Origin: Dissophora ornata
Lineage: Eukaryota > Mortierellomycota > Mortierellomycetes > Mortierellales > Mortierellaceae
Length of the DNA stretch: 64,000 bases
NCBI GenBank assembly: GCA_025201705.1
Contig: MU616595.1
Span: 1-64,000, forward strand
Direction of reading: 5' to 3'
Part shown: positions 24,254 through 35,729 of the stretch, in pieces
Numbering within the stretch: the stretch's first letter is position 1
Layout: every line of letters starts with the position of its first letter
Notes under the pieces: generated by a model
Told to the model about the DNA's origin: nothing
Database searches by the model: none
Seen by the model: the letters and a program-made list of their open reading frames with translations, nothing else
Position numbers and translations under genes: made by a program

Positions 24254-26060
24254 CGCATCGCCAGCCCGAGCCGGAAGTGAAATGGCCAAGACAAGTGAGC
24301 AACAACGCGTAACAACGTGCAGCGGCCAAAATGACATATAGGAGGTCCTATCATAGGCGATGCGTCGTTGCATGGATGCTTCAGGAGCGGGGTTAAACTC
24401 ATCCACTTGTTCCTGTGCCGGTTCCTGGGTCAATTGTTCACCGCTATTCAAATTGAGAGCGATTTTTCATCCTCAGTATGATCCCTTCTTCTTGCTCACT
24501 CTCTCACGGTGAACCCCGATACAATAGACAGACAGGCCGGTATCTATATCGCGCCTTTCTTCCTTCGTATTCTCCCGTGTTTAGGCTGACGATATGATGG
24601 TGTTGTGGATCGGGAATGTTTCATGTCATAAGTCATCGGGCAGCGGCCAAGAGGCGACCGGAGTCAAGTAAGGAGGAAAATACACCTTGTGTACTGTATG
24701 CTGTTCGTGCACGGATTTGAACACACACGCATTAGTGGATATAACAACATGGGGGCAATGCCAAGATAGCCAAGAACGTGCGTCTTCATGATGCTATTTC
24801 ATCATAGTCGGGTGCGTCTTGTTGATGTATGGACATCGCTGCTTTTGTCATTTTTATTTTTGGCGGGGCAAGTATTAAATCTCAAAATAAGCAATGAACG
24901 CTCAGATGCTAAAATTCTTTCTGCTCATTTTCACATGTCAGCAACATAGTCTATCCGCAATCCGCACAAGCATGGACCCTTGCGATCAACTATTCGGTGT
25001 TATCTTTATTCTTTTTCTCAGGCGAAATCGACGAATGCGTTCAATGTGCTGCCATATGTCTATGATATATCAAAAGAAACAACAACGGACGGACTTTGTC
25101 TGTAGTTCCCCCGGCCATTGCCCATGCCACAGTACGAGATCCCATCCCCGACAGCATGGGCCTTGGCACCGGGGCAAATGTGTTTGTAATTGCAGTTTAC
25201 AAAACCGGATCATCATATGTTGCACCCAACCACGGCCGTCACCACAACCATAACCACAACCACAACCAGGGTGGCAATGAGGACAGTGCTCTGCCCGTGC
25301 CAATGCCCCGTGTCGGTTGCACAGTACACCGCACGGACAAAGTTCCCATGCAAAATGCCTTTCCTAATTTGGATCAATCATGCACATCCATAATTCCATA
25401 TGCGTGCCCTGACTGCCACCTTCTATGCTGTTCATTGATGAATCATACCTTGATCCATGCCATGTGTGGCGGTTTAAATAAAACTTGACGTCATGGTTTG
25501 CTTTACACATGGACATGGCCCTTGCTCCGATCCCTGTCCATCGGGGGATTTTTGAACCTGTCCATGGCCCCGATACTTATGACACGAGCAATCACAGAGA
25601 GTGCTATCTCTACGTATCCTAATTCATGAGGCCCCCTCTACTTGTTGCAACTTCACGCTATAAAGATTGCGTTAACAGACTTGCTGACCCTGAAAATATG
25701 TCCGCCATGGCGCCATATTTTTGTCCAGTCTGTCAACTTGACTGACTGACTGACTGACAATAATAATGATAACAAGACGCGTGTCCCGTCAGACAGAACA
25801 GATAGCAGCGGGTAAGCTTAGGGAGGTACATGCCTTTTGTGCAAAAGCGTGTTTAAAAGAAACGTGCATTGGGCCGCCACTCTCGTGTTGTCAGTCACCG
25901 TCATTGATAGCCAACGCCAAGAATAGCCAGGGTCGGAAAATGAAGTAGACGTCGTCAATTTTTTTTACTCGAGCCACAAGGAACCAAGGTCTCGCTCCTT
26001 CCTTTCTCACGCTCTCGCCGCGCGAGGGCGTAATGTATTCAAACCAAACCAGTAGTGGTA
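24254..26060. other. Gene-poor interval
   Basis: No convincing gene. At 25070-25490 open frames occur on both strands, and some encode His/Asn repeats (HNHNHNHN) or Cys/Gly-rich strings. I cannot assign them and suspect shadows of a CCACAACC microsatellite. A short GACT repeat (about five units) lies at 25739-25758. Confidence 0.4.
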
Positions 26061-26063
26061 AAA

Positions 26064-26400
26064 ACAATAATGTTCTGTCTATCTAGTCATGGGCCTCTGC
26101 CGATCGATGGTCTAGGTGTCTTATCCAGACTCTGAATCCTCACACCTGCTTGCTGGCAGCAAGAGACAAACTATTGTAGCCGAGATTCATATATAGCGAG
26201 ATCGCTTTTTATATTTTATTTTTTTATTCATGGAACCTCCTATCTGTCTACACATGTCTCATAAAATTAACAGCGCCTTCTAATTCCATGGTTGTGTCTT
26301 CTTCATACTCTTCATGTGTAATTCACCTTCATCTCCATGTCACCAGACCGTATTTCTTTTATTAAAATAGCCAAAAAAGGCTGGCCCTGGATGGCTTAAG
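26064..26400. repeat. Left copy of a diverged direct repeat
   Basis: This stretch is clearly related to 29337-29830 in the same orientation. Shared strings include TCTTATCCAGACTCTGAATCCT, CAAGAGACAAACTATTG and CCTCCTATCTGTCTACA, in the same order with similar spacing. No coding capacity is evident. The two copies bracket the decayed gene at 26.7-28.6 kb. Confidence 0.65.
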
Positions 26401-26743
26401 GATGGCCAAAAGATGGCTGAAGGACGGCCAAAAGGTGGCAACAAGCAGCGTGCGCTGCTGAAGACAACAAGAGGACAGCCAAAAGACAGCTGACAGACAA
26501 CATTACAGCAAAGAGCCAGCCGTTTGAACGGCTTTATGATTTGGTGCATCCCTCTATTCATATAGAGTTTTTAGAAATAGCAGTCCCGTATTTCGCTATT
26601 TCCTATTATGGGACCCAGTTTGAACCAAAATTTGCAGACTCAAGAGAGTGACGGTTTCTATGCCCACGCGTATTCAGATTGTCTTTGGCCTGAGCACATG
26701 CAACATCCAACTGTACTCAAGTCCAACTATCCTCAAATCCAAC

Positions 26744-28613
26744 ATGGTTTTCTCACCCGCTGCCTTGTTTTTACACAGCTCATCAGTTGTTCATCCAAAA
26801 GACTTGATACAAACATTTCGCATAAAATTCAATCTAAAAGATCCATCTGAGCTCATTCATTTCATGGATGGTGCCGCAAAGGAGATTCTCGAAACGCACC
26901 CCGACAACGCCAGAGTCGCGAACTATCGCGAAATCTTCAAGGTATGTATTATAGACACTTGATAAAATATAGGTCATTGGTGGAATGGAGCACATGTATG
27001 CTACATAGTGACTTGGTTATACTTGTGGTAAAGATAGCAAATCATATGGAACTTATTTACAACCTAATAAACGACTGATAGGAACCATCATTTGCTCGGT
27101 CTTGTCAAAGACTTTTCACCCCTAAAGCTCGATCGAAAGCAGCAGGTGCCAATAATAGCACATCGTCATACTCCCTACGTGATGCAACTGTTGAGAAGCG
27201 CAAGATTCCAACTCCAGCCGAGGATCCTGTCATCGAGGTTGACGATTGGGATTTGGATCAGGTTTTCGTTCAAGGTCGCGCCGAATCGGTTGGACATATC
27301 ATCAAGAAGGCCGCCGCAGACCTCGTTCCAATCGCAGATACCTTGTCACAGGTCCGCCGTAGGCAATTCGTCTTGGGAATGTCATCGATTCTCGACCTTG
27401 CAGACTTGTCACCAGAAGGACAACTTTGTAACTTGTTCAACAAAGACCAGCAAGAGGAGCTCAAGAAGAGGTACAAATACTTGAACCAGCTCAAGTTAAC
27501 GACTTTGCTGATTCCAGAGGAGCTCAACTTGCATTTAGAGATGACAGTTGTGAGCCTTGCAAAGTAAGAGTTGGATTAATGCACTGGAGAAAAAGAAGTT
27601 TCGTACGCCTTGGTGCATGGCCTTGTGAATCTGACTAACGATGTTTTCCACTTTTAGAGGGGGTTTCTCAGCGGCGCAATCGTATTTGCATCGGATAATC
27701 GGAAACAGTACAGAAAGAACAGCGAGGTATCTTTCTCTCCTTCTACATGTAGTTGAGACCCATGCATGTCATACACACCTCTTCTCGACAAGAAGCACAT
27801 CCGTCAACACATCAGAGATGGATATATATGTCAATGTCCGGCAACCTCTCTTCTTTGTTGGCTCACCAGCCAATGTCCGCATCAAGATTGGAGACTACCA
27901 TACCATGGGGAAATGAGGAGAGGCGATCATACTACATGTGTAGAAGTCGTGAGTAGTTTCTAGGATCGGGGGTCAGTGGGTCAGAGGGTCAAGGGTCAGT
28001 GGATCAGAGGGTCAGGGGTCAGTGGGTCAGAGGGTCAGGGGTCAGGGTGTAGTGAGTGAAAAGGCTGCTTCATTACGATGTCGCTAGATCGGTTCTTATA
28101 TAATATTATCATGTGGATTATCCCGCTGCAATAAGGACAACACCGCTGTCGCGTTCAAGATCGATTCTCACGTTCTCTTGGACCACAATGGCAGAAAATA
28201 CGAGTTGGTGGTGATGGAGGTGGCAAAGAGCACAGAGAAGAGAAAGACATGTTCAGATGGAGCAACGCCAAGGTCGTTATCAACGTACTTGATGAAGTAC
28301 TCCCAGACATGACACGTTCCTGAGAGTCACCTGCTCTTTTGGCATCCAGATTGGCGGCATATCTGGTGTCATCTACTCCCTCCATTTAGTCGCCCCTACT
28401 CTCTACGTCGCAGTCTACGAGGCGTCATTGCAGTTCCCCACCACCCCTAGTTCTCTGAGTAAGTTTGGCCAAACACTCAATGCTCTGTTTTGGCTCCGAA
28501 AGTTGAACGAGAGAGGGATGCTTGTTCGCTGCCACTTAGCGACGATCAGAACCATTCAGGATGTCCTTGCACAGTCTTCAGATGTTCAAGTGAGTCAAGA
28601 CAGGAAGAACTGA
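26744..28613 (+). pseudogene. Decayed lineage-specific multi-exon gene
   Basis: The first three exons are intact and in phase: 26744-26941, 27082-27549 and 27658-27726. They read MVFSPAALFLHSSS..., then IEVDDWDLDQVFVQG..., then RGFLSGAIVFASDNRK. A fourth exon probably starts after CACATCAG near 27808 (RWIYMSMSGNLSS) and ends at a GTGAGT donor near 27951. Beyond the following intron the frame breaks. VAFKIDSHVLLDHNGRKYEL (from about 28140) shifts frame near 28235 into NAKVVINVLDEVLPDM, then a stop, then an open CSFGIQIGGISGVIYSLHL segment to 28613. The sequence style resembles large Mortierella-specific families, but I cannot name a domain or function. A minisatellite sits in the fourth intron. 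If only the first exons are expressed, a product of about 227 residues ending at 27567 is possible. Confidence 0.5.
27969..28047 (+). repeat. GGGTCA-rich minisatellite
   Basis: About three copies of a 24-base unit of the form GGTCAGTGGGTCAGAGGGTCAG are arranged head to tail, with a partial fourth. The unit itself is built from GGGTCA-like hexamers. It lies in the presumed intron of the decayed gene. Confidence 0.8.
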
Positions 28614-29336
28614 ACCAACAAGATCTTTTACACCCCACCCAAAGGTACAAAGATCCGCCGCATTGAAGACCTGGTGAGGCCACCTTCCTCCAATACAGTG
28701 CATATTTGGGACTCTTGTTCATCATTCTGTAGACTAGCATGTAAACCTTAAATTATCGCACAGACCTTCCTACACGATTGAATTTCCGGGTGCAGGTTTC
28801 GATGAGGATGGATGGGGTTTGGTTGAACATGAAGGTGTTCCAAGATACTGCAATGTGTATCTTAATAAATCTTATGGAGGAAAATTCGCAACCTCCTTGG
28901 CACAGTCGAGAACCAGTTCAACAACTACAGCATGCATCGGCTCAGCGACTACAACCACTGCACCATACATCTTCCTCAGCGCTATCCACAGTAGCAACAG
29001 CAGTAGTCTTAAATGAGCACCAGCGCAGGATGGCAGGTATCAACTTGACATCCACCGATTTATTCTCGATGTTGGCGTTCGATGATAGTATCCTTCCTTA
29101 CTTTGGGTCCGCTCTTTTTCTTGCTGTTTTTGTTCATACCCTTTTCCGGCATCCCCCGCCAAAAAGAGCGCAGTGACAATAAAACCCGGATCAAATTGTG
29201 TGATGCATTGGACAACTCATAAATGATCAGACAGCCACTACGGGAACTGCCTTGACAGTGCGAGGTGTGATAAAGTCGATAAAGCTGACCGATCGATAAT
29301 ACAAACGAATGTATTCGGCTGTGGTGTACGTCGCAT
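28614..29336. other. Downstream remnant of the decayed gene
   Basis: Short plus-strand frames occur (for example FDEDGWGLVEHEGVPRYCN near 28797-28855) with no clear continuity. They may be further eroded exons of the gene that starts at 26744. No domain is recognised. Confidence 0.3.
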
Positions 29337-29830
29337 GAACAATAATGTCCTTTCTATCTTGTTAATAGACCCCACCGATCGATCTTATCCAGACTCTGAA
29401 TCCTGACGACAGTCATCAACAGTTGGCAACAAGAGACAAACTATTGCAGCCGAGTTTCATAATCAATCAGGACAACGATATCGATTTTTTTTTAAATTCA
29501 TGGACCCTCCTATCTGTCTACAGATGCCTTATAGAATTAACAGCGCCTTTTGATTCTAGGTCGACATCACCCTGATCGTCGTGATGGTTGTGAGCCAGCG
29601 AGACGAAGAAAAAACTTTGATGGTTGTGATGAAGGCGTCAAAAAACCGAAGAGTCATGGGGGACAGACTTTCTTCCTCATACTCTTCACGTGTAATTCGC
29701 CTTGACCTCCGTGTCTTCTGCCTGGCCGTGGAGGAGGTGAAGTTGGGTGAAGAGCATTGACCAGATTCCCATATTTCTTCATTTTAAAATAGCAAAAAAA
29801 AAAAATTAAAAAAACAAAAAAAAAGGCCGG
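29337..29830. repeat. Right copy of the diverged direct repeat
   Basis: This copy matches 26064-26400 in the same orientation. It carries about 150 extra bases after AACAGCGCCTTTTGATTC, including GTCGTGATGGTTGTGAG-like strings. An A-rich run (29795-29822) ends the similarity. Confidence 0.65.
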
Positions 29831-30150
29831 CCTAAAGGCGTAGAGTTGGCATGTCGATGCCCCACCAAATGAAGTTGATATTTTTGGCACACCTTTGTAA
29901 TAAAAAAATCATGGTTCCATAATGCACGAAAACTAGTTTGCGGGGGCCAGCTCTGGCCAGCCGACCCGAGACGCTCGAGAAGGCGAACGAAGCAGCTGGT
30001 GTTTGTTGTGGCGCCGCAGCAGTTTTACCTGAGCTCCAAGTCTTGGCAGGGCTGTTTCACCCGTTTGCATGGTCCGTTTGTAAGCAAATGCGGTCACTGT
30101 GTCAGTGAACACGTACTGTCACTGCGTGCGCAACATTCGCGTGGTGGAGA

Positions 30151-30642
30151 TTGCTTCATTCACGCATGAGAATGAGAAAGTCAGATACTCCATCAGCAAC
30201 GTGTCGATTCCTTAACAGCCGCGTCCACGAGTTTCACGCCCGTATTCTTGAACATGGGAAACCGCAGGCGACACCACCACCGGCACCACCATCGACAGGT
30301 GACAGCAAACTGACTCCCCTCGGCTGCGGTAATGCCAATGCTGTATCCAGTCGAGTGACCCATGGTGCAGCCTTGGCCTTGGAATGGGTGTTGACATCCA
30401 CGGAAGATGTAAATGAGCCAAGGCCGGTTAGTGACCAATCGTTACGCTCAAAGCCTGAAGAAAAGGATGGCCATCAACAGAAATGGCAGCAGTCGAGGCA
30501 GACGCCTGGAGCCTCAAAAGTTTCCGGATCTGACAAGCCTCTGCCTCGAAAGGCGTTCAAAGCGATCAAGAAGAAGTTGCAGAAGAGGGAGCGCAGACGC
30601 CTTGCTGCGATTGAAGCCAGCACAGGTAGGATCATCCATTAA
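30151..30642 (+). CDS. Hypothetical basic protein
   Basis: A single open frame of 163 residues. It is Pro-rich near residue 45 (PPPAPPST), has a central unremarkable part and ends in a strongly basic helix-like tail (KAFKAIKKKLQKRERRR) that could be nuclear or nucleolar. The start could also be the second or third Met (30163 or 30169). A polyadenylation-like AATAAAAG occurs near 30730. No domain is recognised and an upstream exon cannot be excluded. It lies 230 bases before the F-box gene on the same strand. Confidence 0.45.
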   Translation: MLHSRMRMRKSDTPSATCRFLNSRVHEFHARILEHGKPQATPPPAPPSTGDSKLTPLGCGNANAVSSRVTHGAALALEWVLTSTEDVNEPRPVSDQSLRSKPEEKDGHQQKWQQSRQTPGASKVSGSDKPLPRKAFKAIKKKLQKRERRRLAAIEASTGRIIH

Positions 30643-30875
30643 GCCAGATGGGCTGTATCAAGCCCTGCAGTATTCCACGCGTTATGGATAGAAATCAAAG
30701 CACAGAAATGGTGTCTACTGCCTTCGAGGAAATAAAAGATGATTTAGGAGGCGTTGCATGTATTTCATTCCGCGCCTCCAACTGATTGCGACAAAGACAT
30801 TCTCTTGGCGCGGACTATTTATTGATTAGTAGCGATCTCGCCTTTTTTTTTGTTGCTCAAACAAGTAACGACAAC

Positions 30876-32951
30876 ATGAATCCAACAGACTCTGCTCCTC
30901 CACCGCGCGCAATCACTTCGGCAGCACTCCGCGTCTTTTCAGTGCCCGAGCTTGCAGCTTATATCGCGCTTTACCTTCGACCCTTTGAGCAATTGAAGCT
31001 CAGTCTAATCTCAAAGGCTCTCCGTCTGGCATTCCCCCCGGCCCTCAAACTCTCGGTCTCGTCCTTCACATTCTCCACAGAAACTACCAGCGACAGCAGC
31101 AAATCTGATAAAAATAGCGATGGACAGGTTTTTGTTTCAAGCCCAAGAACTATCCGCCACCTGGCTCCTCGCGTGCGATCCCTGTACCTGGAGCTCCACA
31201 ATGGAACCAGCGACCTGAGACAGCGAGCCATGCTCAACGTCATTTTCGAGAGCTGTTCAGAATCTTTGGAAGATCTCACGATTAGGTATTGGGGGAATGA
31301 TACCAAGGTCCTGGAAGAGGTTCTTGTCAACTTGCCAGGGATCCTGAGTCTCTCAGTGCATTTTATGGCCAGCATAAATGCAATGGAGTTCCCGAAAGCG
31401 CTGACCAAGGTCAGAAGGACCATTCGGAAATTGGCCACTGAGCAGGAGAAGGAGCAGGAGCAGGATGTGGGAAAGGTTAAGAAAAAGATCCATGACCTGA
31501 AATCGCTCAAGATACAAAGCGTGATAAAGCACTATGTGAACTGGCCCGGGTTTGTAGAGATGTTGCAGTCATGCCCAGAGCTGAAGACCTTGGTCCTGAA
31601 AGATATGTCTTTCTGGAGAGCCGACGTGAGTAATGCTGTCGAAGGAGCGGAATCATGGCCTCTAGGGGACGAAGCGAGCAAGGAAGAGCAAAATACCGAG
31701 TATTTCAATTCAACATTGTTCCCAAAGCTGGAGACTCTCAAATTATCTAAGTGCAACATCCCTATCGAGCAGTTCTGGGACATGGACGAGGCCTTCCCAA
31801 GGTTGAAAGCGCTGATAATGAAGGGTTGTAGTGGTCCTTGGCTCTCTGCGATGACCGACCATTATCGTCCATCGCCTTTGGATGGTGTCACTGCAACAGC
31901 ACCTGCAACTGGAAGAGTCGCCTTTGCACAGCTGAGGAGCCTTACTTTGTGGATTGAGTTTCAGAGCGGCCGCGCCAGGATCCTATCACTGCTCAATGGT
32001 CGGCCCTACATGGAGACACTCGAAACGGATGTGCTACCGGACAAGAGGGATGGCCTTTTCGAACTCGCCGGGTATTCCTCTGGCTCACAGTCTTCTGATT
32101 CGAGCATATCGGGCGATGGAAATCCGAGTCCAGGAACAATAGCTACCAAGGGTTCAGACACAGCGACTCGGATCAGACACAAGTTCAAACGACTGGCCCT
32201 CCAAACGTATGTGTCGCCTGCATACTCAGTCGAGGAACTTGAGGAATTTTATGGCGCTCAATGCTTCCAGGAACTGGAATACGTTTATATGCAGATTGTA
32301 AGCTCTTTCTTTCAAATTTGCACGTTCGGTATCAGGTCACGATTGTTGATAAGTCTCGACATTTTTATTCTCTTCTCATAGCGCGAGCTATCGACTGGTC
32401 TATTTGCATTCGCCAAGACACTGCGACATCTACATCTTGGTGGAGAATCGTCGCGTTTGCTTCAGCACGAGGCAATGACGCTAAACCAGGTCCTTCGTGG
32501 GCTGCCCCAGCTCGAGATTCTCAAGGTCGAGCGCTACATGGATAGTTACCAAGCATTTTCTGGCTTAGGACGGGAGGCTGCTGTATCTGCGGGCGACAGA
32601 TGCGCGCCAGGCGATAACAGCGACGCCTCACAACAAGAGGAGAATACCCGAGTCGATTGGTTCCAAGAACGGCCTTTCTTAAGGGAACTCGAAATCCATA
32701 TTTGTGGGTCCACTAGTATCCTCGAATGCCCAGAGTCGGCTAGTAATGGCAAAATCTTGAACGTTTCTGAGCTTCAGAGACAAGTGATTGATCGGTTCAG
32801 GTTTTTAGAAAGAATCAAGGTGTACTTGAATCCAACTATTGCGCTACCAGAAACTGAAGAGTTAGAGTCTTGGAAGAATCAAATCTGGACGGGGCGAGGG
32901 GCTAGAGAATGCATGATCCCATGCATTGAAATGGTTCATCTTCATCACTAG
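30876..32951 (+). CDS. F-box/LRR-like protein
   Basis: Two exons, 30876-32297 and 32382-32951, phase 0, give 663 residues. The start MNPTDSAPPPR is preceded by ACAAC. An F-box-like helix pair is seen near residues 22-55 (FSVPELAAYIALYLRPFEQLKLSLISK). The rest has irregular leucine-rich repeats (LEDLTIRYWGND, LKTLVLKDMSFW, LETLKLSKCNIP, LRSLTLWIEF), with a Gly/Ser-rich linker before the intron and RHLHLGGES after it. F-box proteins are substrate adaptors of SCF ubiquitin ligases; the target is unknown. This family is expanded in Mortierella-type fungi. The gene ends only 39 bases from the 3' end of the convergent U2 gene, and a broken paralogue lies at 59295-59990. Confidence 0.8.
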
Positions 32952-32989
32952 TCATTGGGGTTTGAGTTGAGAATAAAAAGAAGAGTTCG

Positions 32990-33174
32990 GCGTACGACTC
33001 GGAGGTAGTGCGATACCGAGGACACCAGTGCCCGGCCAGATAGCAAGCCAGAGCTGGACCAGGCGTAGCTCAAAAATGAAATTAATCGATTGGTGGCCGT
33101 AGCCACCATATTATTCGATTAGAATAATAAGAACAGATACTACACTTGATCTTAGCCAAAAAGCTAGAGCGGGT
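32990..33174 (-). ncRNA. U2: U2 spliceosomal snRNA, copy A
   Basis: Read on the minus strand, the gene carries the U2 core GGCTAAGATCAAGTGTAGTA. This contains the branch-point-pairing GTAGTA, followed by CTGTTCTTA, an Sm site (ATTTTTG) and a terminal hairpin around GGTATCGCACTACC. The ends are approximate: the 5' end is set by ACCCGCTCTAGC and the 3' end about 8 bases after the last hairpin. Promoter and flanks are almost identical to copy B at 59030-59213, in opposite orientation. Confidence 0.93.
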
Positions 33175-33206
33175 AAGGAACCAAATATTTCCCCGTTTAG
33201 CGCCCT

Positions 33207-33214
33207 CTTTTATA
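33207..33214 (-). promoter_or_regulatory. TATA box of U2 copy A
   Basis: TATAAAAG lies 33-40 bases upstream of the U2 5' end, the spacing expected for a Pol II snRNA gene. The same element is TATAAAGG in copy B. About 95 further upstream bases are conserved between the copies. Confidence 0.65.
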
Positions 33215-33309
33215 CTCCTGGAAGACTCATTGGACTGCTGACTGCGGACCAAACCTACAGTGGAAATAATGTCGGGAAGGTCAGAATAGTCTCATGGTGA
33301 GCAATAAGG

Positions 33310-33911
33310 CGTGTTAGAGCCCAGTGGCAGTGTTTCTGTGTAAATTAGGACTCGCTTTTCTGAGAGGCGTGAGGCGAGGTTTCCTCTCACATTTTTTCCA
33401 AGATGGGTTTTCAGGCACCACTCGATTGAGAGCAAGATGCATGATCGGCATCGACTGGAATAAGCGGCAAGATTTCTATGCACAGAGTTGACCCGCAGAC
33501 AACTCATATGTCTCACATACACAGATATCTGTCGGTATGCTTGTGGTTTATCCCTGGATTGAAAATAGATGTGTTAAAACGCGGGGTGGTTTTTTTACTC
33601 GGCATAAAGCGAGTAAAGAAAACAGTAAGTTACTACGCGCCTATGCTTCGTGTAAAACGCGTTCAAGGCACGATGGGCAGTAGCAAGATTTTATTCCACC
33701 ATTTTAGGAAGCCATCCATCGGTCGTCATCCTTGTAGTGCGCCTTTTGGCGCCTCGATGACATCTGCGTTGATATCAACTGTAACGTGATCATAAAGCAC
33801 AGAAACCATAAAAGAGCCAAGACTCACGCAATTCCCATTCCCCCACTCCTCATTCACTTCATTGCAACAACTGCCACACTCCCCACTTTTTCAATAACTT
33901 TCGGTATCACG
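33310..33911. other. Intergenic region, no gene seen
   Basis: This lies between the U2 copy A promoter and the HAT-repeat gene. Short frames only; a pyrimidine-rich tract just before 33912 is probably the promoter/5' UTR of the next gene. Confidence 0.45.
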
Positions 33912-34313
33912 ATGTCTTTCGCTGGCACACCCCATAACGGCCCCCTCTCTGCCCAGGAGTTTTACAAACAGGCCCTCGAAGAGTCTGACGCTGGCAAGCG
34001 CCGCCGTCTGTTCGCAGATGCCCGTCAGTCGAACCCTACTTCGTATCAGCTCTGGGTCAAGGCTGCTGAGGCCGAGGAGCACTGGGGCGCAGATCAGACC
34101 AAGCTAAAGGATCTTCTGACCAGAGGTGTGACCGTCTTCAAGAACCCTGCTGGCGCAACCTGTACCGAGAACCATGATCATTCGCAGCACGGCCTCACGG
34201 GACCTAAGCCTATTGATAAAAGCGTGTGGTTGTCGGAGGCAACTGCGGCAGAGAACAGTGGCAAAGGAAAGACTGCCGCGGCACTGCACGAGGCTGTTGG
34301 CGAAGTGCTGTAA
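33912..34313 (+). CDS. Small HAT/TPR-like repeat protein (Prp6-like fragment)
   Basis: One exon encodes 133 residues from MSFAGTPHNG. The internal repeats have the half-a-TPR pattern of RNA-processing proteins: ARQSNPTSYQLWVKAAEAEE and, about 65 residues later, KSVWLSEATAAENSGKGKTA. The spacing and the Trp/Ala pattern resemble Prp6/Prp1 repeats. Those proteins are around 900 residues, so this is a mini-protein, a truncated duplicate or an independent small HAT protein. The frame is intact and the ATG context (TCACG before ATG) is reasonable. The partner is unknown; a splicing role is inference only. Confidence 0.6.
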   Translation: MSFAGTPHNGPLSAQEFYKQALEESDAGKRRRLFADARQSNPTSYQLWVKAAEAEEHWGADQTKLKDLLTRGVTVFKNPAGATCTENHDHSQHGLTGPKPIDKSVWLSEATAAENSGKGKTAAALHEAVGEVL

Positions 34314-35729
34314 AATATATAAAGCAATTAACAGCGACGCTGAAGTAGACGCCCAGGACAGGACCAAGTTGTCTTGTTCAATCATTGTCAGAGAACACCC
34401 GATGCAAACACCCATATTCCCAAATAAATCCCAAGAAGTTCAAAAAGCTCTGACAAAGTAGGACCATGGGTCACGAGCTTGATCACGCTATCAGGTGACT
34501 GGCTCAAGTATGGTGTTCCTGGAAGGGGACCCCTCAAATCTTTGACACGTAAAAAGATGTCATTTTGGCGCGATTTTGCATGACAAACCCAGGCAATCGC
34601 GTAGATACCACGGAGGAAGAAGAGCGGTCGTATCTTACATGTTACTTCATACTTTTATGCAGCCGAGGCGAGGAGGCGCAAGGCAGAGACGCGCTTGTTT
34701 GAGCATCCGCCCTGCTGTCGAAGATGGTAGAGTGGGGCCCGAATAATACGAAGAAGCCATTGTTGAGTGAAGGGGTCATCATCCTGTCTGTGTGTCCATT
34801 CGTCAGTTACTTGGAGGAGAGCTGCATGCACGAAAGAACAAAAGTGAGATTGCGCAGAAAATAGTCTTTGGTGGGGAGTGAAACTTCCAGCCGGCGGGTG
34901 CACGGTACGACATGTATTGTCGCATAATGTTTGTCGTGCCCGGCGGATAAAAGCAGGAAAAGCAGATTGATCTACACCGCTGGTTCGTACCGCCGAATGC
35001 TGGGATAGCCATTGCTGTGGCTGTTCGTTCCTCGACAGCTTCATCCGGGACGACAATTCAGAGAAGAGCCAAAAACAGCCATGTATGGTTCAGTGCAGCT
35101 TACACCACGTTGAAAGAGAAGGAAAAAAAAAGAGGGGATATATTGGAGTAGGGGTGAAAGAAAGGGGAGAGAGAGAGGGCCAAAAATGAGATCAATGCTA
35201 GGATCCACCGCTGGCAAAACAACAGAGGAACGAAGGGCAACCACGCTGCATCCTTCCCACTCTGCGAATGATCGTTGTCATTGGCACGCGGTGAGGATGG
35301 ACATTTCTGCGAAAGTGGGGCATGGGCCGATCAGTAGTCCCACGACTTCGCACCCCTTGAAATTGTGTGTCACAGAGGCCAGAACCACATTTTTTTTTGG
35401 CTCCTTTTGTTTCGACACGCCTTCCCTGTCCTTCTTTTTATTTCCCTGTCTTCCTGTTTCCATTTCAAATCCCCCATTCTCTTTCCCTCGTCTGCTCCAC
35501 ATCCATTCCCAGCCTTGTTTTAATTCTCGTTCTCCCATCCACCATCGCCACCAGCGAGCTTTACTATCCTTCTGCTGCAATCCACCCGTCCTTTACTCTT
35601 CATTACCCCTTCCCACAAACGATTGAGCCTCTGTGACCCCACTCTATTTGTCATTGTCTGATTCGTTCTACTCCGCATAAATCGGCCTTTTGCCCCTTGC
35701 TTTCTTTGTCCAGAGCTGAACAAGAACCC
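34314..35729. other. Intergenic region with one doubtful minus-strand ORF
   Basis: A minus-strand frame at 35056-34655 (133 codons) includes FVHAALLQVTDEWTHRQDDD and could be a small spliced gene: a donor lies near 35000 and an acceptor near 34822. I cannot recognise it. The remainder, especially 35380-35700, is a pyrimidine-rich leader before the bZIP gene. Confidence 0.35.

Noticed and set aside
25070..25490. Cys/Gly-rich minus-strand ORF, considered as a metallothionein-like gene
   Set aside because: The Cys pattern does not fit a known metallothionein, and the string derives from a CCACAACC-type microsatellite that is open in several frames.
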